Source: Prosthecomicrobium sp. N25 (GTDB lineage Bacteria > Pseudomonadota > Alphaproteobacteria > Rhizobiales > Ancalomicrobiaceae). Taken from it: 64,000 bases of DNA. Position 1 is the stretch's first letter; every line of letters begins with the position of its first letter. The stretch spans positions 1,213,418-1,277,417 of the forward strand of contig NZ_JBBCAT010000001.1 of the NCBI RefSeq assembly GCF_037203705.1, read 5' to 3'. The notes beneath the pieces were generated by a model that saw only the letters and a list, made by a program, of their open reading frames with translations, was not told the DNA's origin and did no database searches. Shown piece by piece: positions 36,480-47,264 of the stretch. The position numbers and the translations under genes are program-made.

Positions 36480-38318
36480 TCACGACCGGGCGACGCTCTC
36501 CGTCTCCTGGCTGAGAGCCTTGGCGGCGCGCCGCGGTTCGACCAGCGGTTCCGGGGTGGGCTCCGGAGCCTGTTCGGCAGGCGTGGTCAGGAGGATCTGC
36601 TTGCCGGCGAGCAGGCCGCCCGAAGCCTGCAGCACGAGCCGTTCCTTGTCCCGTTCGCGGACCTGGCGCTCCAGGTCGAGGGCGCCGTCCGGATCGACCC
36701 CGAGGCCGACCAGCGTGGCGCGCCCGAAGGCGAGGGCGGACTCGTAGGTCTCCCGGATCTCGAAATCGACGCCCTTGCTCCTGAGCGCCAGCGTGTGGCC
36801 GCGGTCGTAGGAGCGGACGAAGAGCTTGGTCGTTGGCAGCTCGGAGCGGACCAGGTCGACGATCCGGTCCGTGATCTCGCGCCGGTCGGTCGCCACCACG
36901 ATCAGCTCGGCCCGTTCCGCCCCCGCCGCCCTGAGCACGTCGAGGCGCGTCCCGTCGCCGTAGTAGATCTTGAAGCCGAAGCGCGCGGCCGAGCGGATCA
37001 TCTCCGTGTCGTTGTCGATGATGGTGACGTCGGTGCCGTTGGCGAGCAGGAGTTGCGAGACGATCTGGCCGAAACGGCCGAAGCCGACGACCAGTACCGA
37101 ACCCGTCGCACCGTCGAAGCTCTCGTCCGGCTCGTCCTCGCCCTCGGGTGGGGCGGCCAGCCGCTCCGCGAGCGCGACCACGAGCGGCGTCAGGGCCATC
37201 GACAGGGTGGTGACCGCGACCAGGATGGAGGCGGCGCGGTCCGGGATCGTCCCCGAGGCGGCGGCGCTCTGGTAGAGCACGAAGCCGAACTCGCCGCCCT
37301 GGACCAGCAGTGCGGCGACCTTCAAGGCCTCCGCGTGGCTTCCCGCAAAGGCCCGCACGGTCAGGTACACGGTGCCGAGCTTGACGAGGACGAGGGCCGC
37401 GAGCCCGATCGCGACCAGCCGCCAGTCGGAGGCGATCACGGCGAGGTCCACGCTCATGCCGACAGACAGGAAGAAGAGCCCCATCAGGATGCCCCGGAAG
37501 GGCTCGATATCGGCCTCGAGCTGGTGCCGGAAGTTCGATTCGGCGAGCAGAACTCCGGCCAGGAACGCGCCCATCGCCATCGACAGCCCGGCGAGCGTCA
37601 TCGCCGCCGCCGCGCCGAGGACGACCATCAGGGCCGCGGCCGTCATGATCTCGCGAGCCTCCGCGGCGGCGAGCAGCCGGAACATCGGGTTGAGCAGGTA
37701 GCGCCCGACCAGCACCACCCCGCCGACCGCGAGCAGGATCTTGGCCCCGGAGAGGGCCGCCTCCGTGAAGCCTCCCCCCGACGACGGCGTCGGCGCGATC
37801 ACGGCGAGGAGCGCCAGCAGGGGCACGATCGCGAGGTCCTGCAGGAGCAGGATCGCGAAGGTCTTCTCGCCCGCCCCGGTCCGCGTCTCGCCGCGCTCCT
37901 CCAGCATCTGCATCACGATGGCGGTCGACGAGAGCGACAGGCCCGCGCCCGCCACCAGCGCCACGCGCCAGTCCGCGCCGAGCAGGTAGACCGCCGCCCC
38001 GATCCCCGCCGCGGCGAGCAGCACCTGCGCCGAGCCGAGCCCGAAGATGTGCTTGCGCATGCTCCAGAGCCGCTTCGGCTCCAGCTCCAGCCCGATGAGG
38101 AAGAGGAAGAGCACGATCCCGAGCTCGGCCACATGCAGGATCGCGCCTGGGTCGGCGAAGAAGCCGAGCGCCGCCGGACCGATCGCGACGCCGGCCGCCA
38201 GGTACCCGATCACCGTCCCGAGCCCGAGCCGCTTGAAGACCGGGACGGCGACCACGGCCGCCGCGAGCAGGACGAGCGGCGGCGCGACCAGCGCGGTGGC
38301 GGAGGCTTCGGCGGCCAT
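36480..38318 (-). CDS. Monovalent cation:proton antiporter-2 (CPA2) family, KefB/KefC-like
   Basis: A 612-residue membrane protein. Residues about 8-390 form a 12- or 13-helix exchanger domain (LFLFLIGLELEPKRLWSMRK; LLLQDLAIVPLLALLAV). Residues about 410-530 are a RCK/TrkA-N nucleotide-binding domain (VLVVGFGRFGQIVSQLLL; IIDNDTEMIRSA). This is the Kef glutathione-gated K+ efflux architecture. A protective role against electrophiles is inferred; no KefF/KefG-type partner is next door. The C-terminal 60 residues are Pro/Glu-rich. Confidence 0.92.
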   Translation of the reverse strand: MAAEASATALVAPPLVLLAAAVVAVPVFKRLGLGTVIGYLAAGVAIGPAALGFFADPGAILHVAELGIVLFLFLIGLELEPKRLWSMRKHIFGLGSAQVLLAAAGIGAAVYLLGADWRVALVAGAGLSLSSTAIVMQMLEERGETRTGAGEKTFAILLLQDLAIVPLLALLAVIAPTPSSGGGFTEAALSGAKILLAVGGVVLVGRYLLNPMFRLLAAAEAREIMTAAALMVVLGAAAAMTLAGLSMAMGAFLAGVLLAESNFRHQLEADIEPFRGILMGLFFLSVGMSVDLAVIASDWRLVAIGLAALVLVKLGTVYLTVRAFAGSHAEALKVAALLVQGGEFGFVLYQSAAASGTIPDRAASILVAVTTLSMALTPLVVALAERLAAPPEGEDEPDESFDGATGSVLVVGFGRFGQIVSQLLLANGTDVTIIDNDTEMIRSAARFGFKIYYGDGTRLDVLRAAGAERAELIVVATDRREITDRIVDLVRSELPTTKLFVRSYDRGHTLALRSKGVDFEIRETYESALAFGRATLVGLGVDPDGALDLERQVRERDKERLVLQASGGLLAGKQILLTTPAEQAPEPTPEPLVEPRRAAKALSQETESVARS

Positions 38319-38388
38319 GGGGAATCCGGGGTGCGAGGGGCGGGACCCGGATCATATGGGTAACTGCGTAGCCGGTGCAAAGCGGCCG

Positions 38389-39189
38389 TCACTGTGCGGC
38401 GGAACGTTCCTCCGGCGGCAGCTGGTCGCTCCAGGTCAGGCGCTTGTAGTTGAAGCCGCGCGCGATCGTCGGCTTCACGACCGCGAAATAGGGCGAGATG
38501 TCGAAGTCGCGCGGCGTGTAGAGCGTGTGGTGGCGGATGTGGAGGATCTCGGAGCGGGCCTGCCGCGATCGCGCCCTCTGCTCGCCCTCCCGCGCGATCC
38601 GCTCGACCTTCGGCAGGATCGGGTAGCGCACGGATTCGAACGCCTGCGCGATCAGGGTCGAGCAGATCGCCCGCGTCGGGTCGCCCGACCCGAAGGCGAT
38701 CATCCGCCGCCGCCAGCGTACCGGGATCGGCAGGGGCACGAAGAAGCGCAGCATGTCGGTGATGTTTTTCAGGTCGTAGTCGAGCCCGATATGGTCGACC
38801 ATGAAGCGCACCACCCGCGCCTCGTCCTCGGGCTGCAGCCCGACCGGGCGGCAGATGCGGGTGTGGTAGTCGCGATAGCGCGACAGCGGCGCCGACACCA
38901 CGCCTTCCGCCGGATAGGCCTCGACCAGCACGTGGCACTCGCCGTCCGGCGTCGCCCGCCCGGGGATCGGCCCGACATACATGGCCGCATGCGACCAGGT
39001 CGACTGGGTGAGATACTTGATCGCCGCCGAGAGCCGCGTGTCGCCTTCGACGAGCAGCACGTCCCCCGGCCGAAGCGAGGCCCTCAGCGCGGCCGGATCG
39101 CTCGGCGCATAGGGCTCGTACCCGGGCGACTTCGTATCAAGAAGCCGCGCGACCGCATGCCCGACACGATCCATCATTCGCCCCGCCAT
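38389..39189 (-). CDS. YiiX/YebB-like papain-fold cysteine hydrolase
   Basis: A 266-residue protein of the permuted papain-like amidase group (YiiX, PF05708). The permuted order is visible: GDVLLVEGDTRLSAAIKYLT, the catalytic His in STWSHAAMYVG, a following Glu in LVEAYPAEGVV, and the nucleophile Cys late in RAICSTLIAQAF. Members act on amide or lipid-ester bonds; the substrate is unknown. No signal peptide is evident. The start may be the first or a slightly later Met. It shares the minus strand with tldD but is 96 bp downstream of it. Confidence 0.85.
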   Translation of the reverse strand: MAGRMMDRVGHAVARLLDTKSPGYEPYAPSDPAALRASLRPGDVLLVEGDTRLSAAIKYLTQSTWSHAAMYVGPIPGRATPDGECHVLVEAYPAEGVVSAPLSRYRDYHTRICRPVGLQPEDEARVVRFMVDHIGLDYDLKNITDMLRFFVPLPIPVRWRRRMIAFGSGDPTRAICSTLIAQAFESVRYPILPKVERIAREGEQRARSRQARSEILHIRHHTLYTPRDFDISPYFAVVKPTIARGFNYKRLTWSDQLPPEERSAAQ

Positions 39190-39285
39190 GGCACCCTCGC
39201 TCGAGAGGCAGGCTCGATCCGGGCTAGAATAACGCGAGGATGTTGCGATGGGGTTTCAAAATTCGTCGTGAAGCGCACACTGGCG

Positions 39286-40713
39286 TCATCCCGCCTGGGT
39301 GCCGCCGACCGTGATGCCGTCGATCCGCAGGGTCGGCTGGCCCACCCCGACCGGCACGCCCTGGCCGTTCTTCCCGCAGGTGCCGATTCCGTGGTCGAGG
39401 GCGAGGTCGTTGCCGATCATCCGGACCCGGGTGAGGGCGTCCGGCCCGTTGCCGATCAGCATGGCGCCCTTGATCGGCCGGCCCACCTTGCCGTCCTCGA
39501 TCATGTAGGCCTCCGTGCAGCCGAACACGAACTTGCCAGAGGTGATGTCCACCTGGCCGCCGCCGAACGAGACGGCGTAGATTCCGTTCTTGACCGAGCC
39601 GATGATCTCGGCGGGCTCCTGCGCGCCGGCCAGCATGTAGGTGTTGGTCATCCGCGGCATGGGGATGTGGGCAAAGGACTGGCGCCGGCCGTTGCCGGTC
39701 GGCTTCATACCCATCAGGCGGGCGTTCTGCCGGTCCTGCATGTAGCCGACCAGGATACCGTCCTCGATGAGCGTCGTGCAGTTCGTCGGCGTGCCCTCGT
39801 CGTCGACCGACAGCGACCCGCGCTTCATCGCGATCGTCCCGTCGTCCACCACCGTCACCCCCGGCGCCGCCACGCGCTGGCCGAGCAGGCCCGCGAAGGC
39901 AGAGGTCTTCTTGCGGTTGAAGTCGCCCTCGAGCCCGTGCCCGACCGCCTCGTGCAGCATGACCCCCGGCCAGCCCGACCCGAGGACCACGTCGAAGGTC
40001 CCGGCCGGCGCCGGCACGGCCTCCAGGTTGACGAGGGCCTCGCGCAGCGCATCGTCGACCGCCTTGCGCCAGCTGTCCGTGGCGACGAACTGGCCGAAGC
40101 CCTCGCGCCCGCCCATGCCGTGGCTGCCCGTTTCCTGCCGGTCGCCGTCGCCGACCACGATCGAGACGTTGAAGCGCACCAGCGGCCGCACGTCGCGCAC
40201 CCGGTGCCCGTCGGCGCGCAGGATTTCGACCACCTGCCAGGACCCGGCCATCGACACCGTCACCTGTCGCACGCGCGCGTCCCGCGCCCGCGCATAGGCG
40301 TCGATCTCGGCGAGGAGCTTCGCCTTCTCCTCGAAGCTCGGCGCGAGCAGCGGGTTCTCCTCGCCGTAGAGCTTCGCGTTGGTGCGCGCCGGCGCCGCCG
40401 CGTAGGACCCCGAATAGCCCCCGCGCACCGCCCTGACCGCGTCGGCCGCCCGCCGCAGGGCCGGCTCGGAGATTTCGCCCGAATGCGCGAAGCCGGCGGC
40501 CTCGCCGACCACCGAGCGCAGGCCGAAGCCCTGGGTCGTGTCGTAGTTCGCCGATTTCAGCCGGCCGTTGTCGAAGACGAGCGATTCGGACTGCCGGTAT
40601 TCCAGGTACAGCTCCCCGTCGTCCGCGCCCTCGGTCGCCTCGGCGGTGATCCGGCGGGCGGTCTCCAGGTCGAGTCCGGTGGCGGCGAAGAGGTCGACGG
40701 CGGGGTCTGTCAT
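39286..40713 (-). CDS. tldD: Metalloprotease TldD
   Basis: A 475-residue catalytic subunit of the TldD-TldE protease. The zinc motif is HEAVGHGLEGDF (HExxxH), with the downstream GGGQVDITSGKFVFGCTEAY and GNGPDALTRVRMIGNDL regions of the family. Together with PmbA (28413-29756) it would trim peptides inside a cavity of the heterodimer. No peptide-natural-product cluster is visible in the window. The locus tldD-ialB-cox is common in related genomes; here three extra genes stand between tldD and ialB. Confidence 0.95.
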   Translation of the reverse strand: MTDPAVDLFAATGLDLETARRITAEATEGADDGELYLEYRQSESLVFDNGRLKSANYDTTQGFGLRSVVGEAAGFAHSGEISEPALRRAADAVRAVRGGYSGSYAAAPARTNAKLYGEENPLLAPSFEEKAKLLAEIDAYARARDARVRQVTVSMAGSWQVVEILRADGHRVRDVRPLVRFNVSIVVGDGDRQETGSHGMGGREGFGQFVATDSWRKAVDDALREALVNLEAVPAPAGTFDVVLGSGWPGVMLHEAVGHGLEGDFNRKKTSAFAGLLGQRVAAPGVTVVDDGTIAMKRGSLSVDDEGTPTNCTTLIEDGILVGYMQDRQNARLMGMKPTGNGRRQSFAHIPMPRMTNTYMLAGAQEPAEIIGSVKNGIYAVSFGGGQVDITSGKFVFGCTEAYMIEDGKVGRPIKGAMLIGNGPDALTRVRMIGNDLALDHGIGTCGKNGQGVPVGVGQPTLRIDGITVGGTQAG

Positions 40714-40782
40714 GGCATGGGATCCGGTAGGGGACGGGTCGTCCCAACATAGGGTCTCGACCGGCGGATTGCACGCCCGCGG

Positions 40783-41544
40783 TCAGCCGCCGGCGACGCG
40801 TCCCCAGAGGGCCGGGACGGACCCGGCCAGCAGCATCACGCCGGCGGCGGTCAGGAGCAGGAGCACGAGCCGCCGGAATCCGGCGTCCGAGATCCCCCGG
40901 TAGAGCCGCGCCCCGAGGAGCGTCGGCACCAGCATCGCCGGCGCGACGACGAGGAAGAGCCGCGCCGCCTCGGCCCCGATCGTGCCGGTCACCAGGTAGG
41001 CGGTCAGCGTCGTCGTGTGCATGGCGAGGTTGAAGGACTGGATGACCGCCCGCGCCTCGTCCCGCTCCCAGCCCGTCATCGTGCACCAGAGCGTCGGCAG
41101 CGCGCCGGTCATGCCCGCGATGCCGCCCAGCACGCCGCCCGCCATGCCGACCGCCCCGTCGAGCACGCGCGCCTGGCGCCCGGCCTTCGGCAGATGCGCC
41201 GCCGCGAGGGCGAACGGGCAATAGACCACCAGGAACGCGCCGATCCCCGCCTTGAACCACACCGGGTCTACATGCGGCAGCACCGCCACCCCGATCGGCA
41301 CGCCGGCGAGCCCGCCCGCCACGAAGGGCGCCACCGCCCTGACCGAAAAGCCCCGCCGCATGGCTGGCACGGCGAGGAGCTGCCCGAGGAAAGACCCGAA
41401 GACGAGCAGCGGCGCCGTCACCTGCGGCGGCACCGTCCAGGCCCAGACGGCGGCCGAGACCATCGAGAAGGCGAAGCCCGACAGGCCCTGCACGAACCCG
41501 GCGAGCGCGGCCCCGAGGGCGACGGTGAGGACTAGGGAATCCAA
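40783..41544 (-). CDS. TauE/SafE-family (TSUP) membrane permease
   Basis: A 253-residue integral membrane protein with about eight hydrophobic segments in two repeats. The repeats open GAALAGFVQGLSGFAFSMVS and GMAGGVLGGIAGMTGALPTL, matching the TSUP family that exports sulfite, sulfoacetate or other small anions. Substrate not assignable. Initiation appears to be at a TTG (41544), since the first helix begins at once and no ATG lies upstream in frame before a stop. Confidence 0.88.
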   Translation of the reverse strand: MDSLVLTVALGAALAGFVQGLSGFAFSMVSAAVWAWTVPPQVTAPLLVFGSFLGQLLAVPAMRRGFSVRAVAPFVAGGLAGVPIGVAVLPHVDPVWFKAGIGAFLVVYCPFALAAAHLPKAGRQARVLDGAVGMAGGVLGGIAGMTGALPTLWCTMTGWERDEARAVIQSFNLAMHTTTLTAYLVTGTIGAEAARLFLVVAPAMLVPTLLGARLYRGISDAGFRRLVLLLLTAAGVMLLAGSVPALWGRVAGG

Positions 41545-41642
41545 GGCGAGTGGTCCGGCGCAGGGGAGAGGGACGACCGCACTCCGTTAGAGCCTCGGCG
41601 CGGCGGACGCCAGCCCGCGCGCGCCGCCCGCGCTCCGGAGCT

Positions 41643-42764
41643 TCAATGGACCCGGCCGGAGGGGTTGCCGCTCGGCATGATCGCGGGTCTCAGGAACACG
41701 GGGATCATGATCATGCCGAGGATCCCCTTCGACGCCCGGACCGCGTTGTCCGCCCCCTCCAGGAGCCCGGCGTTTGGAATGAAGATGGCCGAATCGACCG
41801 TGTGCATCGAGGCGCTGCCGATGTCGGGGTAGATATGGCCGAGCTGTCCGAGCTCGTTCACCACCTCGCCGGAGCGGTCGAAGATCTGCACCATCCCTTT
41901 TGAATTGCGGGCCGCGTAGAGAATGTGCCCGACCTCCTCGCCGTTCATGATCCACCGGACGCCGAAGATCAGGACCCCGGGCTTGTTCGCCGGCGTCATC
42001 GCCTCCAGGACCTGCCGGGCCGTGAAGCCGAGCTTGTTGAAGGCCGACAGGGACAGGATGTTGTGCGGCACCTTCACGTGGTCGAGCAGGGCGCCGAGCT
42101 GCCGCACCTGGCTGATCAGGAAGCGGGTCTCTAGGATGTCGTGCATCAGCGCGCCCGGCACCCGGACGCCCAGGATCTTGGCGATCGTCTCGAGGCTGAC
42201 GTGGTACCGCCCGCCGTGGCGCAGCGCCTGAACCAGCGACACGGCCCAGCAGATCCCCTTGGAACTGGCCGGGTCGGTGAACTTGAAGAGGCTGCGCAGA
42301 TACTCGAGCCCCGAATAGCCGTGGTGCTCGCTGCGAAACGGCGCGACCTTCAGGCCGGACCCGGCGGCGCGCATCTCGTTCGCCACCACCGTCTCGGCGA
42401 CCGCCAGCCTGGTGCCGCTCTTCGCCGCCCCCGACATCCCCGAGACCGCCCGCGACCCCATCCCGACCAGCCGGCCGAGCGGGATGTAGGCGGTGAACCG
42501 GCCCACGTCGGCCAGATAGCCCCACTTCGAGCCGCCCGCCGAGGCCGCGCCGGCCCCGTCGCCGAGCCTCAGGTTGTCGATCACCAGCAGGTCCGCGGCG
42601 TCCTGCAGCGCGTTGGTTCCCCAGAAGAGGCAGAAGCCTGCCGTTGTGTCGGCGCCGTAGCCCTTCGTCTCGGAGTAGGCTTGAAGCCCTCGGACCTTCG
42701 TCCTGATGACGTCGTTCCACCAGTCGGCGCACTCGCTGGCGGTCATGAAATCCCAGCCGGACAT
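41643..42764 (-). CDS. Orphan protein with a papain-like Cys-His-Asp arrangement
   Basis: A 373-residue protein that I cannot assign to a family. Residues about 168-300 look like a papain-type cysteine hydrolase: Cys172 in SSKGICWAVSLVQAL (compare the papain CWAFS helix), His280 in EEVGHILYAARN and Asp296 in VQIFDRSGE, in the canonical order and spacing. The N-terminal part, with ADLLVIDNLRLGDGAG and WGYLADVGRFTAYIPLGRLV, resembles the trafficking/pre-toxin region of secreted polymorphic-toxin or type VI effectors, but no PAAR, Rhs or immunity gene is adjacent. No signal peptide. Flanks are a TSUP permease and a PPOX flavoprotein. Role unknown; a secreted protease, deamidase or amidase is one possibility. 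Confidence 0.6.
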   Translation of the reverse strand: MSGWDFMTASECADWWNDVIRTKVRGLQAYSETKGYGADTTAGFCLFWGTNALQDAADLLVIDNLRLGDGAGAASAGGSKWGYLADVGRFTAYIPLGRLVGMGSRAVSGMSGAAKSGTRLAVAETVVANEMRAAGSGLKVAPFRSEHHGYSGLEYLRSLFKFTDPASSKGICWAVSLVQALRHGGRYHVSLETIAKILGVRVPGALMHDILETRFLISQVRQLGALLDHVKVPHNILSLSAFNKLGFTARQVLEAMTPANKPGVLIFGVRWIMNGEEVGHILYAARNSKGMVQIFDRSGEVVNELGQLGHIYPDIGSASMHTVDSAIFIPNAGLLEGADNAVRASKGILGMIMIPVFLRPAIMPSGNPSGRVH

Positions 42765-42880
42765 GGCAATGCATCCAAAAAAACGACAGGGCTCTGAAAT
42801 TCAGCGAGGGAAGGATAAAAGGAATGCTGCTGAATGGAAAGCCATTCTGGCCCGGATGCCCGGAAAGTCGCCGGTGGGGA

Positions 42881-43489
42881 TCAGTAGAGCGTCGAGCGGT
42901 AGCGCTCCAGCATCTCGGCTTGGGTCTCGGCAGTGGCGAGGCCGATCTGCTCTTTCATCATCTCGCCCATGCTGGGCAGCGTCGCCCGGTCGATCTGCAC
43001 CGCCGGGTCCCACAGCCGGGCGCGCATCAGCGCCTTCGCGCAATGCAGGTAGGCCTCCCGGACCGTGATCCTGACCACCGTCCGGGGCAGCTTCCCGTCC
43101 ACCGCGAAACGCGCGGAGAGCCCCTCGTCGGCGAGGATCTCGGCCGTCCCGTTGACGCGCAGGGTCTCGTCCATACCGGGCACCAGGAACAGGAGCCCGA
43201 CGCCCGGGTTCGCCAGGATGTTGAGGAAGCTGTCGAGGCGGTTGTTGCCCGGCCGGTCGGGCAGGAGCAGCGTCCGGTCGTCCTCGATCGCCACGAACCC
43301 CGGCGCGTCCCCCCGCGGGGTGACGTCCCCGAGCCCGTCCGCCCCGTGCGTGGCGAGAAGCAGGAAGGGCGACAGCTCGATCAGGCGCCGGCAATGGCGG
43401 TCGAGGGCGGGGAGCTGCTTGCGCACAGAGCGCTCGCGCGCCTCCCCGTAGAGCGCCCGGAGATCCTCGACGCTGGTGATGCGGGTCAT
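42881..43489 (-). CDS. PPOX-class flavoprotein (MSMEG_1061-like pyridoxamine oxidase family)
   Basis: A 202-residue split-barrel flavoprotein. Features are FLLLATHGADGLGDVTPRGD (the FMN-binding first strands), LLPDRPGNNRLDSFLNIL, and VGLLFLVPGMDETLRVNG. This matches the FMN-dependent pyridoxamine-5'-phosphate-oxidase-like group named after MSMEG_1061, whose physiological reactions are mostly unknown. It is not the pdxH enzyme itself. AAGGAG lies about 7 nt upstream of the ATG, fixing the start. Confidence 0.85.
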   Translation of the reverse strand: MTRITSVEDLRALYGEARERSVRKQLPALDRHCRRLIELSPFLLLATHGADGLGDVTPRGDAPGFVAIEDDRTLLLPDRPGNNRLDSFLNILANPGVGLLFLVPGMDETLRVNGTAEILADEGLSARFAVDGKLPRTVVRITVREAYLHCAKALMRARLWDPAVQIDRATLPSMGEMMKEQIGLATAETQAEMLERYRSTLY

Positions 43490-43579
43490 GGGGGCGCTCC
43501 TTCCGCGTATCCGGAACTCCCCCTACCGCGGCGGGCGCCGCGTGCAAAGCCGTGACGAAACGGCAGGCCGGGGTCCGGG

Positions 43580-44107
43580 CTACGGAAGGGCTTCGAATCC
43601 CGGTCCGAAGCCGTTGAGGGCGATCGGAATGCCGATGCCCTCCTCGGGCGTCTGGAACACGATGAAGGTCGCCTGCTTGCCCGTCCTGAGCTGCTCGATC
43701 AGCTTGTCGTCCATCAGCACTTCAGCGATGCAGCCGTTCGGCAGGCAGCGCACGAAGGCGGTGCGGCCGATGTCGGTCTGGTCGACCTTGAGCCCGAGTC
43801 CCGACGGGAGAAGCACGCCGAGGGGCGCGAGCACGCGCAGGATGCGCGACCGCTTGTCGGCCGTCTTGAGGACCAGGACGGAGAGCCCCACGTTGGGCCG
43901 ATCCTCGGCGGTCACGTTCTGGATGAGGGCGCACTGCTCGGACTTCGCGCCGGGCGGGGTGTCGCACCGGACCTGCCAGTCGGCGTACTGGCCCTTCACC
44001 GTGCCCTGGGCCGAGGCGGCCGAAGGGGCGGCGGCGGCCGCTGCCGCGAGCACCAGGGCCGTTGCGAGGGGCCGGACCTTCGACCCGCCACGGGACTGCT
44101 CTTTCAC
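43580..44107 (-). CDS. Invasion-associated locus B (IalB) family protein
   Basis: A 175-residue exported protein. The N-terminal signal peptide (LATALVLAAAAAAAPSAASA) likely ends before QGTVKGQYADW. The mature part carries IalB family features: YADWQVRCDTPPG, EQCALIQNV and VRCLPNGCIAEVLMDDKLI, with paired cysteines for disulfides. A GTG start at 44107 with GGAGG 8 nt upstream is chosen; longer frames from upstream lack the signal peptide at their start. The family was first linked to erythrocyte invasion in Bartonella but is widespread in free-living relatives, where its role is unclear. Confidence 0.88.
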   Translation of the reverse strand: MKEQSRGGSKVRPLATALVLAAAAAAAPSAASAQGTVKGQYADWQVRCDTPPGAKSEQCALIQNVTAEDRPNVGLSVLVLKTADKRSRILRVLAPLGVLLPSGLGLKVDQTDIGRTAFVRCLPNGCIAEVLMDDKLIEQLRTGKQATFIVFQTPEEGIGIPIALNGFGPGFEALP

Positions 44108-44603
44108 GCTTTCATCCTCCACGGCGACGGCCGGCGGCGGTCGCGAGTCGCAGATCGGCAGGATGCCCGACTTGGACACCCGATTCCATGCAAGCTGCAC
44201 GCCGGGGCTCACATAGGTAATTTGGTGTATGTTACTGTGCGCATCCGGACGGGGCGAGCCTGCAAAGTCCCGCAAGACCGCGGCTTTTTCATGGGGGCTG
44301 CGTGCCGCGCGGGTGCGCCGAGCGCAAAAATGCCGCATGGATCCCCCTAGGGACCCGTTGCGACACCGGCCGCGCTGTGCTTTTGGTGAGCGTCCTTGAT
44401 CTCGATCAAGCCGGCCCCGACGAATTGCCGCACTGCAACAAAAAGGTGATGATATTCGTCGGATCCGAGGCTTAACGGCCGCCGGAGCGGTGGCATACAA
44501 GGGATCGGTACCAGACAGGAATGCTCCGGGAGCGGGTCGCAAGCCGTTCCCCGACAGGCGATAAGAACCGCCGGGGTGGGCGGACAGGGTAAGGAGCTGA
44601 GAC
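44108..44603. other. Intergenic region, cytochrome oxidase operon control region
   Basis: A 496-bp gap between divergent ialB and coxB. It holds a perfect FNR/FixK-type box at 44396-44409. Bases about 44205-44245 are AT-rich. No hidden gene was found; open frames here lack any recognisable product. Confidence 0.6.
44396..44409. promoter_or_regulatory. FNR/FixK-type binding box
   Basis: TTGAT-CTCG-ATCAA, an exact match to the FNR/FixK consensus TTGAT-N4-ATCAA. It is about 195 bp upstream of coxB. Oxygen-responsive control of the aa3-type oxidase operon is inferred; whether it activates or represses depends on the unmapped transcription start. Confidence 0.75.
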
Positions 44604-45500
44604 GTGATCGGACTCTTCAAGCGCCAGGGCGCCTGGGCCTGGGCTCTCTTGGCCGGCCTCGCGATCGCGGCCGGCATCGACGTCGGCGCGGCACACGCGG
44701 CACAACCGGTGCCGTGGCAGATGGGCCTGCAACCGGCGGCCACCGACGTCCATCAGGAGATCCGCTGGTTCGAAGGCTTCACGCTGGCGATCATCACCGT
44801 GATCACGCTCTTCGTGCTCGGCCTTCTCGTCTACGTGATGGTGAAGTTCAACGCAAAGGCGAACCCGGTCCCCTCGAAGACCTCCCACAACACGCTGATC
44901 GAGGTGGTCTGGACGGTCCTGCCGGTGATGATCCTGGTGATCATCGCGATCCCGTCGTTCCGTCTCCTCTACCGCCAGCTCGAGATCCCGCCGGCCGACC
45001 TGACCGTCAAGGCGACTGGCTATCAGTGGTACTGGGGCTACGAGTATCCCGACCTGAAGGATGGCAAGGGCAATCCGGTCAGCTTCGATTCGGTGATGAT
45101 CGCCGATGACGCTCGCGTCGACCCGATCAAGCAGCCGCGCATGCTCGCCGTCGACAACATGTTGGTCGTCCCCGTAGGCAAGATCGTCCGCGTCCAGGTG
45201 ACGGCCGCCGACGTGATCCACGCCCTGGCGGTCCCGTCCTTCGGCATCAAGGTGGACGGCTATCCGGGCCGCCTGAACGAGACCTGGTTCAAGGCCAACT
45301 ACACCGGCATCTTCTACGGCCAGTGCTCGGAGCTCTGCGGCAAGGACCACGCCGCCATGCCGATCGCCGTGCAGGTCGTCACCCAGGACCAGTACGCGGC
45401 CTGGTCGGCCGCCGCTGCCAAGAGCCTGAAGGACGCCGGCAAGGTCCTCGCCGAGATGATCGAGGCCGACGAGAAGAAGACCGCGGTCGCCGCGCGCTGA
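44604..45500 (+). CDS. coxB: Cytochrome c oxidase subunit II
   Basis: A 298-residue periplasm-facing CuA subunit of aa3-type cytochrome c oxidase. A signal-like N-terminus is followed by two membrane helices (about 60-85 and 100-125) and the cupredoxin domain. The CuA ligands are His in ADVIHALAVPSFGIK and the loop GQCSELCGKDHAAMP; the aromatic electron-entry patch YQWYWGYEYP is present. GTG start at 44604 with AAGGAG 7 nt upstream. First gene of the oxidase operon. Confidence 0.97.
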   Translation: MIGLFKRQGAWAWALLAGLAIAAGIDVGAAHAAQPVPWQMGLQPAATDVHQEIRWFEGFTLAIITVITLFVLGLLVYVMVKFNAKANPVPSKTSHNTLIEVVWTVLPVMILVIIAIPSFRLLYRQLEIPPADLTVKATGYQWYWGYEYPDLKDGKGNPVSFDSVMIADDARVDPIKQPRMLAVDNMLVVPVGKIVRVQVTAADVIHALAVPSFGIKVDGYPGRLNETWFKANYTGIFYGQCSELCGKDHAAMPIAVQVVTQDQYAAWSAAAAKSLKDAGKVLAEMIEADEKKTAVAAR

Positions 45501-45514
45501 CGCGCGGCGCTTGA

Positions 45515-47230
<1,716 letters not shown>

Positions 47231-47237
47231 TCCGACC

Positions 47238-47264
47238 GGCCGCCCGGCCCCGCGCCGGGCGGCC
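47238..47264 (+). terminator. GC-rich hairpin after coxA
   Basis: GGCCGCCCGG and CCGGGCGGCC pair perfectly around a 7-nt loop, 8 bp after the coxA stop, with no T-run. It may protect the 3' end or attenuate read-through into ctaB, which starts 212 bp after coxA. The remaining gap is GC-rich and without recognisable features. Confidence 0.5.

Noticed and set aside
36480-44107. A peptide-natural-product (microcin-like) cluster around tldD and pmbA
   Set aside because: No precursor peptide, modifying enzyme or dedicated exporter is adjacent. TldD and PmbA are housekeeping genes in this order, and the two are 10 kb apart.
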